Part shown: in pieces, positions 44,331-55,100 of the stretch | Position numbering within the stretch: the first letter of the stretch is position 1 | How the letters are laid out: the number at the start of each line of letters is the position of its first letter | Source: Marivirga salinae | GTDB lineage: Bacteria > Bacteroidota > Bacteroidia > Cytophagales > Cyclobacteriaceae | DNA length: 64,000 bases | Direction of reading: 5' to 3' | Assembly: GCF_030503855.1 (NCBI RefSeq) | Contig: NZ_CP129971.1 | Coordinates: 3,720,001-3,784,000 of the forward strand | Notes under the pieces: model-generated | Seen by the model: the letters and a program-made list of their open reading frames with translations, nothing else | Told to the model about the DNA's origin: nothing | Databases searched by the model: none | Made by a program: the position numbers and the translations under genes

Positions 44331-47300
44331 TATTCCTTAATGATTCTTTTAGTAAGCATTTTACCGTCTTGTCCCACAATCTGGATCAAATAAACTCCTT
44401 TATTCAAGGATGACAAATCAATCTGAGTGTTTTTAGCACTAGAATTAATATCAATTTTATTTACTTGAACACCATTACTACTATATATTTTAATCTCATC
44501 TACAGAAATTGTGTTAGATGATACATTTATATAACTAGCCGTTGGATTCGGGAAAACCTTAATATCATTATCTAAGGATTCATTGTTAGATGTAATTATA
44601 ACAGATTCTCCTTCAGTTGTAAATACCTGATCATTGATATAAGCCTTAATCTGAAAACTATTCGTCTCTTGTTTATCATAGTCAAAACTAATAACACGAT
44701 TTCCAGCACTTTCTGTTAAAGTTTGAGTATCCGTATAAACCAATTGATTATCAAAAAGGACCTCAACTTTTTCAAAAGGCTCATTATTTTCCACTTCAAT
44801 AGTAACAGGATATACATCTCCATTTATAGAAGTTTCATAATTCAATATCGCAGGAGCTACATCGATAGGCTCAACAGCAAATATAGTTGACTTATATTCA
44901 GTACCATTGGATACTCCAATAATTTGAATTTCCGCACCGTTAAACTCGTAAAATTCAGTTATTGAAAGGATTCCTGTTCCATTTTCTGGTGACTCCAAAA
45001 CACCTACTTCAACATCATCAACTAAAACTTTAACTTGATCATATACCACAGGAAGTTCAACAGAAACTTCTGCGTTTCCATACCCTAAATAACTAAAAGC
45101 ACTAACTTTTAATGTAGTAATTGCCAAATCATCAATTGTAGCAGTCCAAATACCTCTACCATGAGTTCCCAATACTACCTGGTCATCTACAATTTTCATA
45201 GACCAAATAGAAACTGAAGGAATTTCATTTCTAATATTCCAAGTGAGGCCTCCATCGAGTGATTCGTATAATCCAATTTCAGTACCAGCCCAAATAATAT
45301 CAGTATTAAAAGGCATTACTAATAAACTGTGAACGAAAACATCAGGAAAACCTCTATCACTCACTCCATTATTACCTGCAAAACCAGAGATATCTTCCCA
45401 AGTTTGACCCAAATCAGTTGTCTTTAAAATTTTAGGGGAGTTAGCAACACTAAATAATGCATAAGCAGTATTTTCATCTGTTGGATGAGTATAAATACCA
45501 GTATAAAATGCATTAGGAATAGGATCGTAATTATTTACTACCTCAAAAGTCTCGCCCGCATCCTTTGAAACAAATAGACTTAATTCAGGTGTTGTAGATG
45601 ACTCAATTGACATTCCAGCACCTGCCCAAACAATATTGCTATTAGCTTGAGACACTTCTACATCACTTGAACTAGAAATACCTCCCCATCCTGAGTTATC
45701 TATAGTCTTCATAGACCATGAACCTGCAAAATCAGTACTTTTATACACTCCATTTGCACCTATAGCATAAACAGTATTAGGTGCATCAATTGATCCAGCT
45801 AACCTAGTGATAAATGGACCATCCTCGGTTGTAATACCATTTACAGACGGAGAAAATGATTGTCCGCCATTAGTAGATTTTCTAATAAGATTATTATAAA
45901 TACTTCCTAAGACTAAATCAGGATTAGTAGGGTGCCATAATACTTCAAAACCATCACCACCAATCACGAAATTATACGCATTAGTCTCATCAACTGTGTT
46001 TCCAGTAGACACCCAAGTTCCATTATCTTGCGTACCTCCAATGTATTTATCTTCACCTGGTTTTTTGTCAGCACCATAAAATTGAGTGGTAACATATCCA
46101 TCTGTAATTTGTGAAATAACATCTCCATTATCAGTAGAGATACCTAATCCACCATCATTTCCATTCACAATCATGAAAGTCTCCGCAGCATCATCCATTT
46201 TGATCATAGTAAGATGATGGTGATCTGGGTGAAGGTTATTCTGATTTTGGCCTTCATAGCTACCATAAGCATCATATACGGCTTCAGCTTCAGTGGCTGC
46301 GGTTAATTGTGTCCCGTATTTAATACGCATAATAGAATTTTGGAATAAAGCTGGATCCCATACAGAACCTTCTGACAATACAGGCCAGAAAAAATACATA
46401 TAGTTAAATTCATGTCCTCCATTTACAGATATATCTGCACCAGCGGATGCATCATAAGCGATGTCATGTATGTAAATATATTCACGAGCAGTAGATAAAG
46501 CATCATCTGTTGTACTCCTAGCATTTAGATTAAATTCACCATCCCCTTCTTGATCACGAAAGGAAACCATTAATTGCCTGTCATTTTCAATATCCCATAC
46601 TTCGAAAGGAACATCAACATAGTCCTGATAAGTATAATCATTAGCTGCAACACCTGAGGTTGACCCTTCAGGCACAGTAAATCTATGTGCTTTTTGAACG
46701 TTATCACTGCCAAATCTAATCTCTACAGTCATAGGATTTACGGACTCTGAAGTGGTATTAATATCCAGTACTCCCCCATTAGAGTTAGCTTCAAAATTAA
46801 CAAATGAAAGAAAAGCTGTTTCCTCTAAGTCTACACCAAGAAATCTTCTTTCAGATTCCTGTACATTGTCGGGATTTATCAAATATTTACCTATACTAAC
46901 TCCCCCAACAAAAACTTCATATGGATTATAGGGGTTAACCGCTATTGTATTATCATACCAACCTTGAGCCCCTAAAAAATTGGTATCGTAATCAGGGTCA
47001 TCTGCTAAAACCCAGCTTTCACCCTTATCGTTTGAATAATATAATAAAGTATTTGAGCCTGAAAAAGTTGAAGTATATACAACATTAGGATCACTTGGAG
47101 CAACTGCAACTTCAAAACGAACACCTTCAACTATTCCATCAGATGAAACGCTCCATGTATCCCCTGCGTCAACAGATTTTATTATACCTAATCCATTAAC
47201 TCCTGCATATTGAATGTTAAAATCTGATGGATCGACTTGTAAATCTTGTACTGCACGATAGGTTGTTCCAAGTCCTGCTGGAGATTCATATTGTATGTTC

Positions 47301-48070
47301 CATGAAGCACCTCCATCAATAGACTTATAAATTCCTTCATTAGTGGCAATTACTACTATATTTTCATTGGTAGGATCTACTTTAATTCTGTTAACAGATA
47401 TAAAATCATTATTTTCAACAGTAGATGGTAAAAACTCCCATGTTGTACCTCTATCAGTTGACTTATAGATTCCTTCTCCTCTTACAAAAGTTGTATTAGC
47501 TGCAAAAACTTCACCTGTTCCTACATAAATGACATTCGGATTAGAAGCCGCTTGTGCAATAGAATTAGTAGATAGATTTGGTAAATCAGGTGAAATGTTT
47601 TGCCATGTATCACCACAATCAGTAGTTTTCCATAATCCACCACTTGCTGCACCTGCTATCCATGTGCAATTATCAGCAACATCAGGATCAACTGCAATAG
47701 CTCTAGTTCTACCGCCAACATTACCTGGACCTCGAGAAATGAACTCAACTTCAAGATTTGCATTTCTAGCTTGTGCAGAATTTTTTAAAGATTTGGATAA
47801 TTCATTATACCGATATCCACTTACATAATCTGAAGTGCTTTGATCTATTCTTTTAGAAATTGAATTATAGTATTCAATAAAACCATCTGGTTTCATATAA
47901 GAATCCTGACCTGATTTAACTTTTGACTTTTTGGTAGACCAAAATTCTTTTTGCTTTGATTCATCGCTAGTATTTTGATTTGGATTAATAGTAGGGCTTA
48001 TATAAAAGAATAACCCTACTACTGCCAAAAAACAAAAGGCTAAAACGTAGTTTAAGTAGTTTTTTTTCAT
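44330..48070 (-). CDS. Asp-box (BNR/sortilin-like) beta-propeller T9SS cargo protein
   Basis: This 1246-residue secreted protein has an N-terminal signal or anchor segment (VLAFCFLAVVGLFFYI). About ten Asp-box motifs of the S/T-x-D-x-G-x-T-W type are visible, such as KTTDCGDTW, KSTDRGTTW, KSIDGGASW, KSVDAGDTW, KTTDLGQTW and ESLDGGLTW. These define a sialidase/VPS10-like multi-bladed propeller. An inserted region of about 200 residues (around 400-600) lies between blades. The C-terminal T9SS type A domain begins near KVFPNPTASY and ends RIIKE. No catalytic sialidase arginine triad is assigned. It is coupled by one base to the next lipoprotein gene. Confidence 0.9.
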   Translation of the reverse strand: MKKNYLNYVLAFCFLAVVGLFFYISPTINPNQNTSDESKQKEFWSTKKSKVKSGQDSYMKPDGFIEYYNSISKRIDQSTSDYVSGYRYNELSKSLKNSAQARNANLEVEFISRGPGNVGGRTRAIAVDPDVADNCTWIAGAASGGLWKTTDCGDTWQNISPDLPNLSTNSIAQAASNPNVIYVGTGEVFAANTTFVRGEGIYKSTDRGTTWEFLPSTVENNDFISVNRIKVDPTNENIVVIATNEGIYKSIDGGASWNIQYESPAGLGTTYRAVQDLQVDPSDFNIQYAGVNGLGIIKSVDAGDTWSVSSDGIVEGVRFEVAVAPSDPNVVYTSTFSGSNTLLYYSNDKGESWVLADDPDYDTNFLGAQGWYDNTIAVNPYNPYEVFVGGVSIGKYLINPDNVQESERRFLGVDLEETAFLSFVNFEANSNGGVLDINTTSESVNPMTVEIRFGSDNVQKAHRFTVPEGSTSGVAANDYTYQDYVDVPFEVWDIENDRQLMVSFRDQEGDGEFNLNARSTTDDALSTAREYIYIHDIAYDASAGADISVNGGHEFNYMYFFWPVLSEGSVWDPALFQNSIMRIKYGTQLTAATEAEAVYDAYGSYEGQNQNNLHPDHHHLTMIKMDDAAETFMIVNGNDGGLGISTDNGDVISQITDGYVTTQFYGADKKPGEDKYIGGTQDNGTWVSTGNTVDETNAYNFVIGGDGFEVLWHPTNPDLVLGSIYNNLIRKSTNGGQSFSPSVNGITTEDGPFITRLAGSIDAPNTVYAIGANGVYKSTDFAGSWSMKTIDNSGWGGISSSSDVEVSQANSNIVWAGAGMSIESSTTPELSLFVSKDAGETFEVVNNYDPIPNAFYTGIYTHPTDENTAYALFSVANSPKILKTTDLGQTWEDISGFAGNNGVSDRGFPDVFVHSLLVMPFNTDIIWAGTEIGLYESLDGGLTWNIRNEIPSVSIWSMKIVDDQVVLGTHGRGIWTATIDDLAITTLKVSAFSYLGYGNAEVSVELPVVYDQVKVLVDDVEVGVLESPENGTGILSITEFYEFNGAEIQIIGVSNGTEYKSTIFAVEPIDVAPAILNYETSINGDVYPVTIEVENNEPFEKVEVLFDNQLVYTDTQTLTESAGNRVISFDYDKQETNSFQIKAYINDQVFTTEGESVIITSNNESLDNDIKVFPNPTASYINVSSNTISVDEIKIYSSNGVQVNKIDINSSAKNTQIDLSSLNKGVYLIQIVGQDGKMLTKRIIKE

Positions 48071-48109
48071 TTTAATTGATATTAAGTATTAATATTAAAT
48101 AAGGTGAGA

Positions 48110-48817
48110 TTATAGATTAATCTCAAATTCTCTTTCATTCAAGAAATTGGTGAGTTCTGAAAGATCATCCATATCCTTGAAGGATAATTTATTATCTCGA
48201 ATATAACTCAATATTTCATTTTTTCTAGAAAAATATTTCGAGAATTTTCTTTTCGATCGATCAATTGGAATTAATTGAAAATCATGAAGCAAGTAATTAT
48301 CTTCATTAATAAGGATTTTATCATTTTTATCTCCATGATCTAAAACAGCATTATAATTTGATTCCTTAATCTTAATTTTATAATGTTTTAATAAAGAATA
48401 ATTAGCATTTTCATTTAAAATTTGAAATAGACCAGATACCTGCTCCTCTTCAAAAGAACTAAATTTTTTAATAATGTATCTTTTCTTAAAAAAACTATTA
48501 TTAAAGAAAGTATTAAAGTACTTAGATGAGAAATAATGCATACCATCATCCTTTTTGAATTCTAAATTCATAGTACTTAAATTAAAATTAGACTTTTCAA
48601 ATAAAATAGTGTCATTTGCATCTGTAATGACCACTATATCATTTAATTCTTCGAACAAATAAGGAGAACCTTTTACACTCTTATCTCTATCATCAAATTG
48701 ATCAATTGAACCAAAAGAGTAGTTATCAAAATCAATACCTTGAGATTGAGTTCCTAGTGTATTTTGACTTAAAGACACTGAAGGAATAATAATAAGTAAC
48801 AAAATTAATCTATACAT
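48110..48817 (-). CDS. Hypothetical secreted protein, 235 residues
   Basis: This 235-residue protein has a signal peptide (LILLLIIIPSVSLS, then Q) and a mostly hydrophilic mature part rich in Phe, Lys, Asp and Asn. It includes YFSSKYFNTFFNNSFFKKRYIIKKFSSFEEE and a C-terminal helical region rich in charged residues. No family is recognised. It lies 39 bases upstream of the Asp-box T9SS gene on the same strand, so it probably shares its transcript; functional association is inferred only from that. Confidence 0.75.
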   Translation of the reverse strand: MYRLILLLIIIPSVSLSQNTLGTQSQGIDFDNYSFGSIDQFDDRDKSVKGSPYLFEELNDIVVITDANDTILFEKSNFNLSTMNLEFKKDDGMHYFSSKYFNTFFNNSFFKKRYIIKKFSSFEEEQVSGLFQILNENANYSLLKHYKIKIKESNYNAVLDHGDKNDKILINEDNYLLHDFQLIPIDRSKRKFSKYFSRKNEILSYIRDNKLSFKDMDDLSELTNFLNEREFEINL

Positions 48818-48852
48818 ATAAAGATATATTTACGTTAATGAACAAAAACAAA

Positions 48853-48880
48853 AAAAGGTTCACTGAAGAGTGAACCTTTT
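48853..48880 (-). terminator. Terminator of the SusC-SusD operon
   Basis: AAAAGGTTCAC (48853-48863) and GTGAACCTTTT (48870-48880) form a perfect 11-bp stem with a 6-base loop. On the minus strand it is followed by TTTTTTTGTTTTTG. It lies 20 bases after the last lipoprotein gene's stop. Confidence 0.9.
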
Positions 48881-48899
48881 AAATATAATATAAATTGAA

Positions 48900-49883
48900 T
48901 TATTTTTTTGCGTTAGCCAATAATTCATTCAATTTTTCTATTTTGCCAGAAGCAATATCTACAGTACCATCATTTATAGTGATATTACCATCATTTACGG
49001 TAACTACGTAAGGTATAACAGCTCCTACGTATCCATCCTCTGTTTGATACCCATTGTTATCAAATCCAGTGAATATTGCATCAGAATTTAACTCCCCACC
49101 ACATCGGTTAAAGTTGAAAAACACTGGAAATTCGATAGGATCTAATTCAGGACCTAAGTCAAACGAAGAATAAAAATCAATGTATAGATAGTAAGTACCA
49201 TTTGCTAAAGGAGAACCATCAGCCGCAGCAAAAGTCAAAAATTCAGGGTTGCCTCCTGTCGCAGCAGATTGACCTACAAAAGCTGTCAAGTCTTCATTTA
49301 CAATAAACAAATCAAGGTCAATATCAGCAACATCTAAGCCGCCAACACCCAATTCTTCTCCTGCTGCATTTGTACCCCATTCCATTATAACCTCAGGAAC
49401 TTCGCTTCTGAAATTAGCAATGGAAATAGAAGCAGTAGCTGGATTAACATCTACATTAGCGGTTCTTGCATCACCGAATTGCAACTCAAGTGTTTCTGTA
49501 CCTTCAGCAATACAATCATCCAAGATAACTAATGACCATGTTACAGTTTGGATTCCAGATCCAGCAGGAATGGTTTTCTTAGCAACGCCATATCCATCTT
49601 CATTGATAAATTCGGCATCTTCTCCCAAGATAGCTTCTCCTCCAGTTTGAATTGCATAAAAAACGGCATCAGCAGTTTTTTGCAAATCACTTAAAGTTAC
49701 TGTTACCCTAAGGGTATCTCCATCCGCTTCTTGATAAGTTCCAGCAATGGCACTTGCATCAACAGAAGCCGAAATGCCTGAAACAGGTTCCATCTTGGCT
49801 TTTCCTGTATAATCTTCATCCTCGCAACTTGTCCCCATTACAATGAGAAAAAGTGCAATTAAATATAATTTTATTGTCTTCAT
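48900..49883 (-). CDS. Lipoprotein with Calx-beta-like domain, SusCD companion
   Basis: This 327-residue lipoprotein (lipid Cys near residue 20 in GTSCEDEDY, acidic after it) has an N-terminal beta domain. Its EADGDTLRVTVTLS, AEFINEDGYGVAKKTIPAG and LVILDDCIAEGTETLELQF segments follow the Calx-beta pattern. The second half (about 165-290) contains VADIDLDLFIVNEDL and GTYYLYIDFYSSFD, a carbohydrate-module-like beta sandwich by appearance only. It is the fourth and last gene of the SusC-SusD operon and is probably a surface lipoprotein that helps capture the SusC substrate. Confidence 0.82.
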   Translation of the reverse strand: MKTIKLYLIALFLIVMGTSCEDEDYTGKAKMEPVSGISASVDASAIAGTYQEADGDTLRVTVTLSDLQKTADAVFYAIQTGGEAILGEDAEFINEDGYGVAKKTIPAGSGIQTVTWSLVILDDCIAEGTETLELQFGDARTANVDVNPATASISIANFRSEVPEVIMEWGTNAAGEELGVGGLDVADIDLDLFIVNEDLTAFVGQSAATGGNPEFLTFAAADGSPLANGTYYLYIDFYSSFDLGPELDPIEFPVFFNFNRCGGELNSDAIFTGFDNNGYQTEDGYVGAVIPYVVTVNDGNITINDGTVDIASGKIEKLNELLANAKK

Positions 49884-49892
49884 GTTTCTAGT

Positions 49893-50723
49893 TTATTGTC
49901 TTACATAAGTTGATTCCCACTCAGATGGCCAGTTTGGTGTAAACTCTTGAATGTGCTGCATAGTTAAGATGCCATTTTGAGCATCCCATGACCCTCCGGT
50001 GATATCACCAATACCGTATCCACCATCTGTACCGTAATCTAAAGCAGTAGAAGGAAGAATTTCACCACACTGCTCTACAATAGTACCAGCGTTATTTAAT
50101 GCATCATTTGTAGTACATCTTGAAAGTCCACCACCATCAGCAACAGTCAAATGGTATGATCCATCAGGATTCTGAGTAATCTCAGCTTCGAAAGATGGAG
50201 AACACCATGAATTTGTTACCAAATAGATTCCCGTTAAATCTGCAAGGCAAGATACATTTACAGCTAAAGTAGCAGAATTATCAATTACCTGACGACCGTC
50301 ATTCAATACCATTTCGGTTTTAAACACGATTTGATCTCCTACTCTTAAATCATCAGCGGTAACACCTGAAAATCCTTGAAGAAATTCGCTTAACGTTGAT
50401 AGTTGAAGAGCAACTCCTTCTTCAACGCTGAAAGTTCCAATTTCAACAACTTGATCACCATATGTTTTGCTTACAATTAATTGGTCAACAATTTCAGCAT
50501 TAGAAGCTACGCTAACATTATAGTTTAAAATTGTTCTCTGGAAAGAGATCTTTGCATTTTCAATCGGAACATCAACCTCAGGTGCACCTGAAAGAGCCCC
50601 AGAACCAGATAAACTTAATAAAGCTCCTTCTTTTGTCTCACCTGTGACTAAATCAACAGGTTCCACACAACTTGACACTAGGCCAATAAAAAGTGCTAAG
50701 AATATATAATTTATAGTTTTCAT
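49893..50723 (-). CDS. Hypothetical lipoprotein, SusCD companion
   Basis: This 276-residue lipoprotein (lipid Cys in VSSCVEPVD, about residue 19) has an N-terminal half rich in beta strands: LLSLSGSGALSG and VPIENAKISFQRTILNYNVS. The C-terminal half contains four cysteines (ISCLADLTG, SWCSPSFE, SRCTTND, EQCGEIL) and aromatic residues. It lies 22 bases after the SusD gene and 9 bases before the next lipoprotein gene, so co-transcription is near certain. No family is recognised with confidence. A surface binding role is inferred from the operon. Confidence 0.8.
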   Translation of the reverse strand: MKTINYIFLALFIGLVSSCVEPVDLVTGETKEGALLSLSGSGALSGAPEVDVPIENAKISFQRTILNYNVSVASNAEIVDQLIVSKTYGDQVVEIGTFSVEEGVALQLSTLSEFLQGFSGVTADDLRVGDQIVFKTEMVLNDGRQVIDNSATLAVNVSCLADLTGIYLVTNSWCSPSFEAEITQNPDGSYHLTVADGGGLSRCTTNDALNNAGTIVEQCGEILPSTALDYGTDGGYGIGDITGGSWDAQNGILTMQHIQEFTPNWPSEWESTYVRQ

Positions 50724-50745
50724 ATAATTATTAATTTAATTTTAA

Positions 50746-52158
50746 TTAATTCATCCACCATATTGGTGTTGTCAAAACGTCTGCGCCTTGTCTTGAAACA
50801 GCCGAGCTGTAATTACCACTATTTAATGACTGCTCTGCAGCTGGGTAATTTAATCGTGATGGAACCTCGTTCACAACACCATCAATTGCCGGAGTTAATG
50901 TAGGAACTTGAGTTCTTCTCCACTCTGTCCAAGCTTCAACACCCTGACCATACAAAGCAATCCACTTTTGAAGGTGAATACCTTCCACATCACTATAAGG
51001 ATGAAGGGCTAAATAAGCCGGAGCAGATGTACCAATCCCATTCCATTCAAAGTTTGCAGTAATTGCACTATTATAGAAATCTGCTGGACTTCCGCCAATG
51101 AATCCTTTTGCAGCTGCTTCTGCCTTGAAGAACTGTAATTCATCATAAGACATGAACAAACCTGGTAAATCTGGTTGTAAATAATATTCACCAATACCTG
51201 ATACGTTAGTATAGTTATAATCATCGTTAGGTACAGAGTTAATACCGTTTGGTTTTCCTCTGTATTCACCATCAGCATTCACTTCTGCATAAACAGATAG
51301 TCTTGGATCGCTCAAATTAACTAATTCATCAATTAAAGTAGCACTCATTCTATGCTCTTCTCTCACACCAAATACAACTGTATTCCATAATGGATTAGTA
51401 TTTGGATTAGTCTCCAAATAAGGAATAGCAGCGTGATCCGCATTTGAAGTAAACATTGGCTGAGACATTAAAGCTGTTAATTGAGAAGACACATCAACCT
51501 GACCTGACATTCTCATTAATAATCTGAACTTTAAAGAATTAGCAAATTTAATCCATCCCATCGCATCACCACCGTATATGATATCAGCAGTTGCATCAAT
51601 CGTTCCTCCACCATTTAGGTAAGTAACTGCAGCACTTAAGCTATCTACCAACGCAGGATAGATTTCAGATTGAAGATCATATGCAGGAGCGTTAATTCCT
51701 TCTTTAGCTGAAAGTGCTTCCGTATAAGGAATATCACCAAACATATCAGTCAAGATAGAAAAACCATATGCATGCCAAATTAAGGCAACGCCTTTTGTTT
51801 TATCATTTTCTTCCGTCACTGCAGTTTCGTACATGTTTTTTGCATCCTGTAAAGTACCTGCATACAATCCTTCCCAAATAGTGGTTTCGATTACAGTATT
51901 ACGTGGCTGGTACATTTCTTCGTCATTGTACTGAACTTTAGACCAATGTTGGGCCCAATTTCCGCCCATATCTCCACCCCAGAACATACTATATAAACGA
52001 TCTCCAGTATTTTCTGCTAGGGTAGGAATATACAGAGATGATGGAACGCTTAATGCAGCGTTCGGATTCTCATTTATTTCCTCGAAGTTATCGGTACAAG
52101 AAGCTAAAATAGCTACCCCAAGTACCATGATACTTATTTTATTTATTATTGATTTCAT
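50746..52158 (-). CDS. SusD/RagB-type outer membrane lipoprotein
   Basis: This 470-residue lipoprotein has lipid Cys21 in LASCTDNFEEINENPNAAL, the standard SusD opening, and a TPR-rich helical core (SYDELQFFKAEAAAKGFIGG, then ALYGQGVEAWTEWRRTQVP). The latter is a characteristic of the SusD-like_2 group. It caps the SusC barrel and binds the imported glycan, peptide or other ligand. It sits 11 bases after the SusC gene. No glycosidase or sulfatase genes are nearby, so the substrate is not predictable. Confidence 0.93.
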   Translation of the reverse strand: MKSIINKISIMVLGVAILASCTDNFEEINENPNAALSVPSSLYIPTLAENTGDRLYSMFWGGDMGGNWAQHWSKVQYNDEEMYQPRNTVIETTIWEGLYAGTLQDAKNMYETAVTEENDKTKGVALIWHAYGFSILTDMFGDIPYTEALSAKEGINAPAYDLQSEIYPALVDSLSAAVTYLNGGGTIDATADIIYGGDAMGWIKFANSLKFRLLMRMSGQVDVSSQLTALMSQPMFTSNADHAAIPYLETNPNTNPLWNTVVFGVREEHRMSATLIDELVNLSDPRLSVYAEVNADGEYRGKPNGINSVPNDDYNYTNVSGIGEYYLQPDLPGLFMSYDELQFFKAEAAAKGFIGGSPADFYNSAITANFEWNGIGTSAPAYLALHPYSDVEGIHLQKWIALYGQGVEAWTEWRRTQVPTLTPAIDGVVNEVPSRLNYPAAEQSLNSGNYSSAVSRQGADVLTTPIWWMN

Positions 52159-52169
52159 TTATTCAGATT

Positions 52170-55100
52170 TTAGAATTTGAAATTTACATTGAATCCCATG
52201 CTTCTTGCAGATGGTAATTGACCAAACTCTAGACCTTGGTTGCCATTAGCCGTACCGAAAGATGTTTCAGGATCAATATGTGGAATTGTTGTATACAAAA
52301 TAGCAAGGTTTCTTCCTATTAAATTTACACTGATATCTCTCATTGGGAAATCACCCAATAGTGAATTAGGTAAAGTATACCCAATGCTTAATTCTCTCCA
52401 TTTTACGAAGCTACCGTCAAATACAGAACCTTCAGCAACACTATTTGAATAGGCTCTTTTGTTATAGTTTCTTGCAGTAGCAACAATATTATTTGGGATA
52501 TAAGAATCCTCTCCTACCTGAATCACACCTTCACCTACAAGACCAGTTTCTCTACCTAAGAGAGTTTCTTCCAATACACCAGCGTAACGACCCCAAGTGG
52601 TGGTCATACTGTAGATATCATTACCCCATTTAGCATCCACTAATGTGCTTAATGTAATACCTTTATAAGTTAATGAAGTTCCTATACCACCTGTCCAGTC
52701 AGGGGTTACATTACCCAATACTTGGAAAGTTTCATCAATTCTTGGTAGTCCGTTTGCGTCATGTACAATATTTCCTTCTGGATCTTTCAAGTAAGCTGGA
52801 CCATATAAAACACCATAAGGTTCTCCTACTCTTGCTTGAACATCAACATTCCATTGACCACCTAAAGTTAAGGCTTCTAAGTCTCCGCCTAAGGATTCCA
52901 CTTCATTGTCGATCCAAGACCAGTTACCGAATACAGACCACTGGAAGTCATCATTTCTAATGATATCAGCAGTTAATTGTAATTCAACACCTGAATTTCT
53001 TACTCTACCTACGTTAGCCACTCTAGATGTATAACCTGTTGAACCTGTAATTTGTACCGGGACAATTTGATCAGTTGATACTGCATTGTAATAAGTAGCT
53101 TGTAAGTTTGCTCTTCCTGAGAAAAATCTTGCATCTAAACCAAATTCAGTTGAAGTAGTAATTTCTGGCTTCAATTCAGGATTTAACAATCTATTTCCTT
53201 CTGTTGGCTCCAAAATTGTTCCAAATGGATCTCTAGCAAATGAAATAGTTTGCTGTAATTCATAAGGATCAGTATCGTTACCTACTTGCGCCCATGAACC
53301 TCTTACTTTTAAGAAAGACAGTGCATCAGTACCAAAATCAACTAAATCAGATACCACAACACTTAGTGATGCTGATGGGTAAAAGAATGAATTATTATCC
53401 AATGGTAAAGTAGAAGACCAGTCATTTCTAGCAGTTACATCTAAGAAAATAGCATTCAAGTAACCAAATTGAGCTGACCCATACAAACTTTGCACATTTT
53501 TCTGCTCTGAGTAATTTTGATAAACTGGTGTAATTCCAGATCTAACATTACTTAAGTTATAAACGCCTGGAATCTGTAACTCAGTAGCCTCTCCGTAAAG
53601 CGAAGAATAATTATTGATTCTCACGTTACCACCAAATGAAGCATTAACTGAGAAATCAGTTGCAATATCATTGTTATAGTTTAACAAGAAATCACTATTG
53701 CTTTCGCTAAAAACCTGGCCAAAAGTACTGAAAAATCCATTTGGATTTTCATTAGTACCTACCGCTCTTTGAGTAGATTGTTGCTGATTATAGCTATCAA
53801 TACCTGATCTTACAAATAATGATAAATTCTCTGTGAAATCGTAAGTTAATCTTGCGTAACCATATACTCTGTCCTTATCAAAACCATTTAAATTATTGTC
53901 CAAAGCCCAGAAAGGATTATTTTGGTATCTCGTGTTCCAATTGATCGGCACAATACCAGCACCAGTACCTGCTGAAGCTCTTGGTAAGTTTTTATAGTCT
54001 CTTAAGGCCTGTAAATCAACATTTCTACCTGACCAAATTGTTTGCTGCACTGGATTGGCAGCACTATAACCACCTGCAGATTTGTTATCTGAATGTGCTT
54101 TTACATAGTTAACACCAAAATCAGCTTTCAAATTATCAGAAAGCACTTGAGCGGCTTTTAAACCAATGTTATTTCTAGAATAATCCGTATTAGGGATCAT
54201 ACCTTTAGAATCTAAATTAGTGTAAGACAATCTGAATGAACCTCCCTCATTACTTCCAGCTACTGATATACTGTTTTGTAAATCAACACCAGTGTCATAC
54301 ATATCTCTTACATTATTCGGTTGAGATACCCATGGCAATGGAGCTCCACCATTTTCATAAGAATTCCATTGAGTGAACTCATATCCTTGATCCAAAGCAG
54401 GACCCCATGATTCATCAATACCACCGTCACCATTAGATCCATCTACATATTCAAAATTGTAAAGGCTTGCACCTTGCCCATAAGAATTTTGGAAGTCAGG
54501 CAATCTCAATGGAGTACTAAAAGTAGTATTAGAACTTACCGATACGCCAATACCTTTAGTTCCTTTTCCAGTTTTAGTGGTAATCAAAATAACACCATTA
54601 GAAGCTCTAGATCCATAAAGGGCTGCAGCATTAGCACCTTTTAATACGTTGATTGAAGCAATGTCGTTAGGATTAATATCCATTGCACCATTACCATGAT
54701 CAACTCCACCAAAAGGACCATTATTAGTATTGTTAGCAGAACCACTCGTAGAATTATCAATAGGAATTCCATCAATAACAAATAAAGGCTGGTTGTTACC
54801 TGTCAAAGAATTTGCACCCCTTAGTACAATTCTTGATGAAGAACCTGGCTGACCAGATGCTGATGTAACATTAACACCAGATATTCTTCCTGAAAGAGAA
54901 TTAACAACGTTAGTTTCTCTAGTTTTAGTGATTTCATCACCAGAAACTGTTTGCGTTGCATAACCAATTGCTTTTTCTTCTCTCTCAACACCAAAAGCTG
55001 TAACTACAACTTCGCTTAACTGTTGTACATCAGCTTCCATTTGTACATCAATTACTGATCTTGAACCAATAGCAACTTGCTGCTTAGCCATACCAATAAA

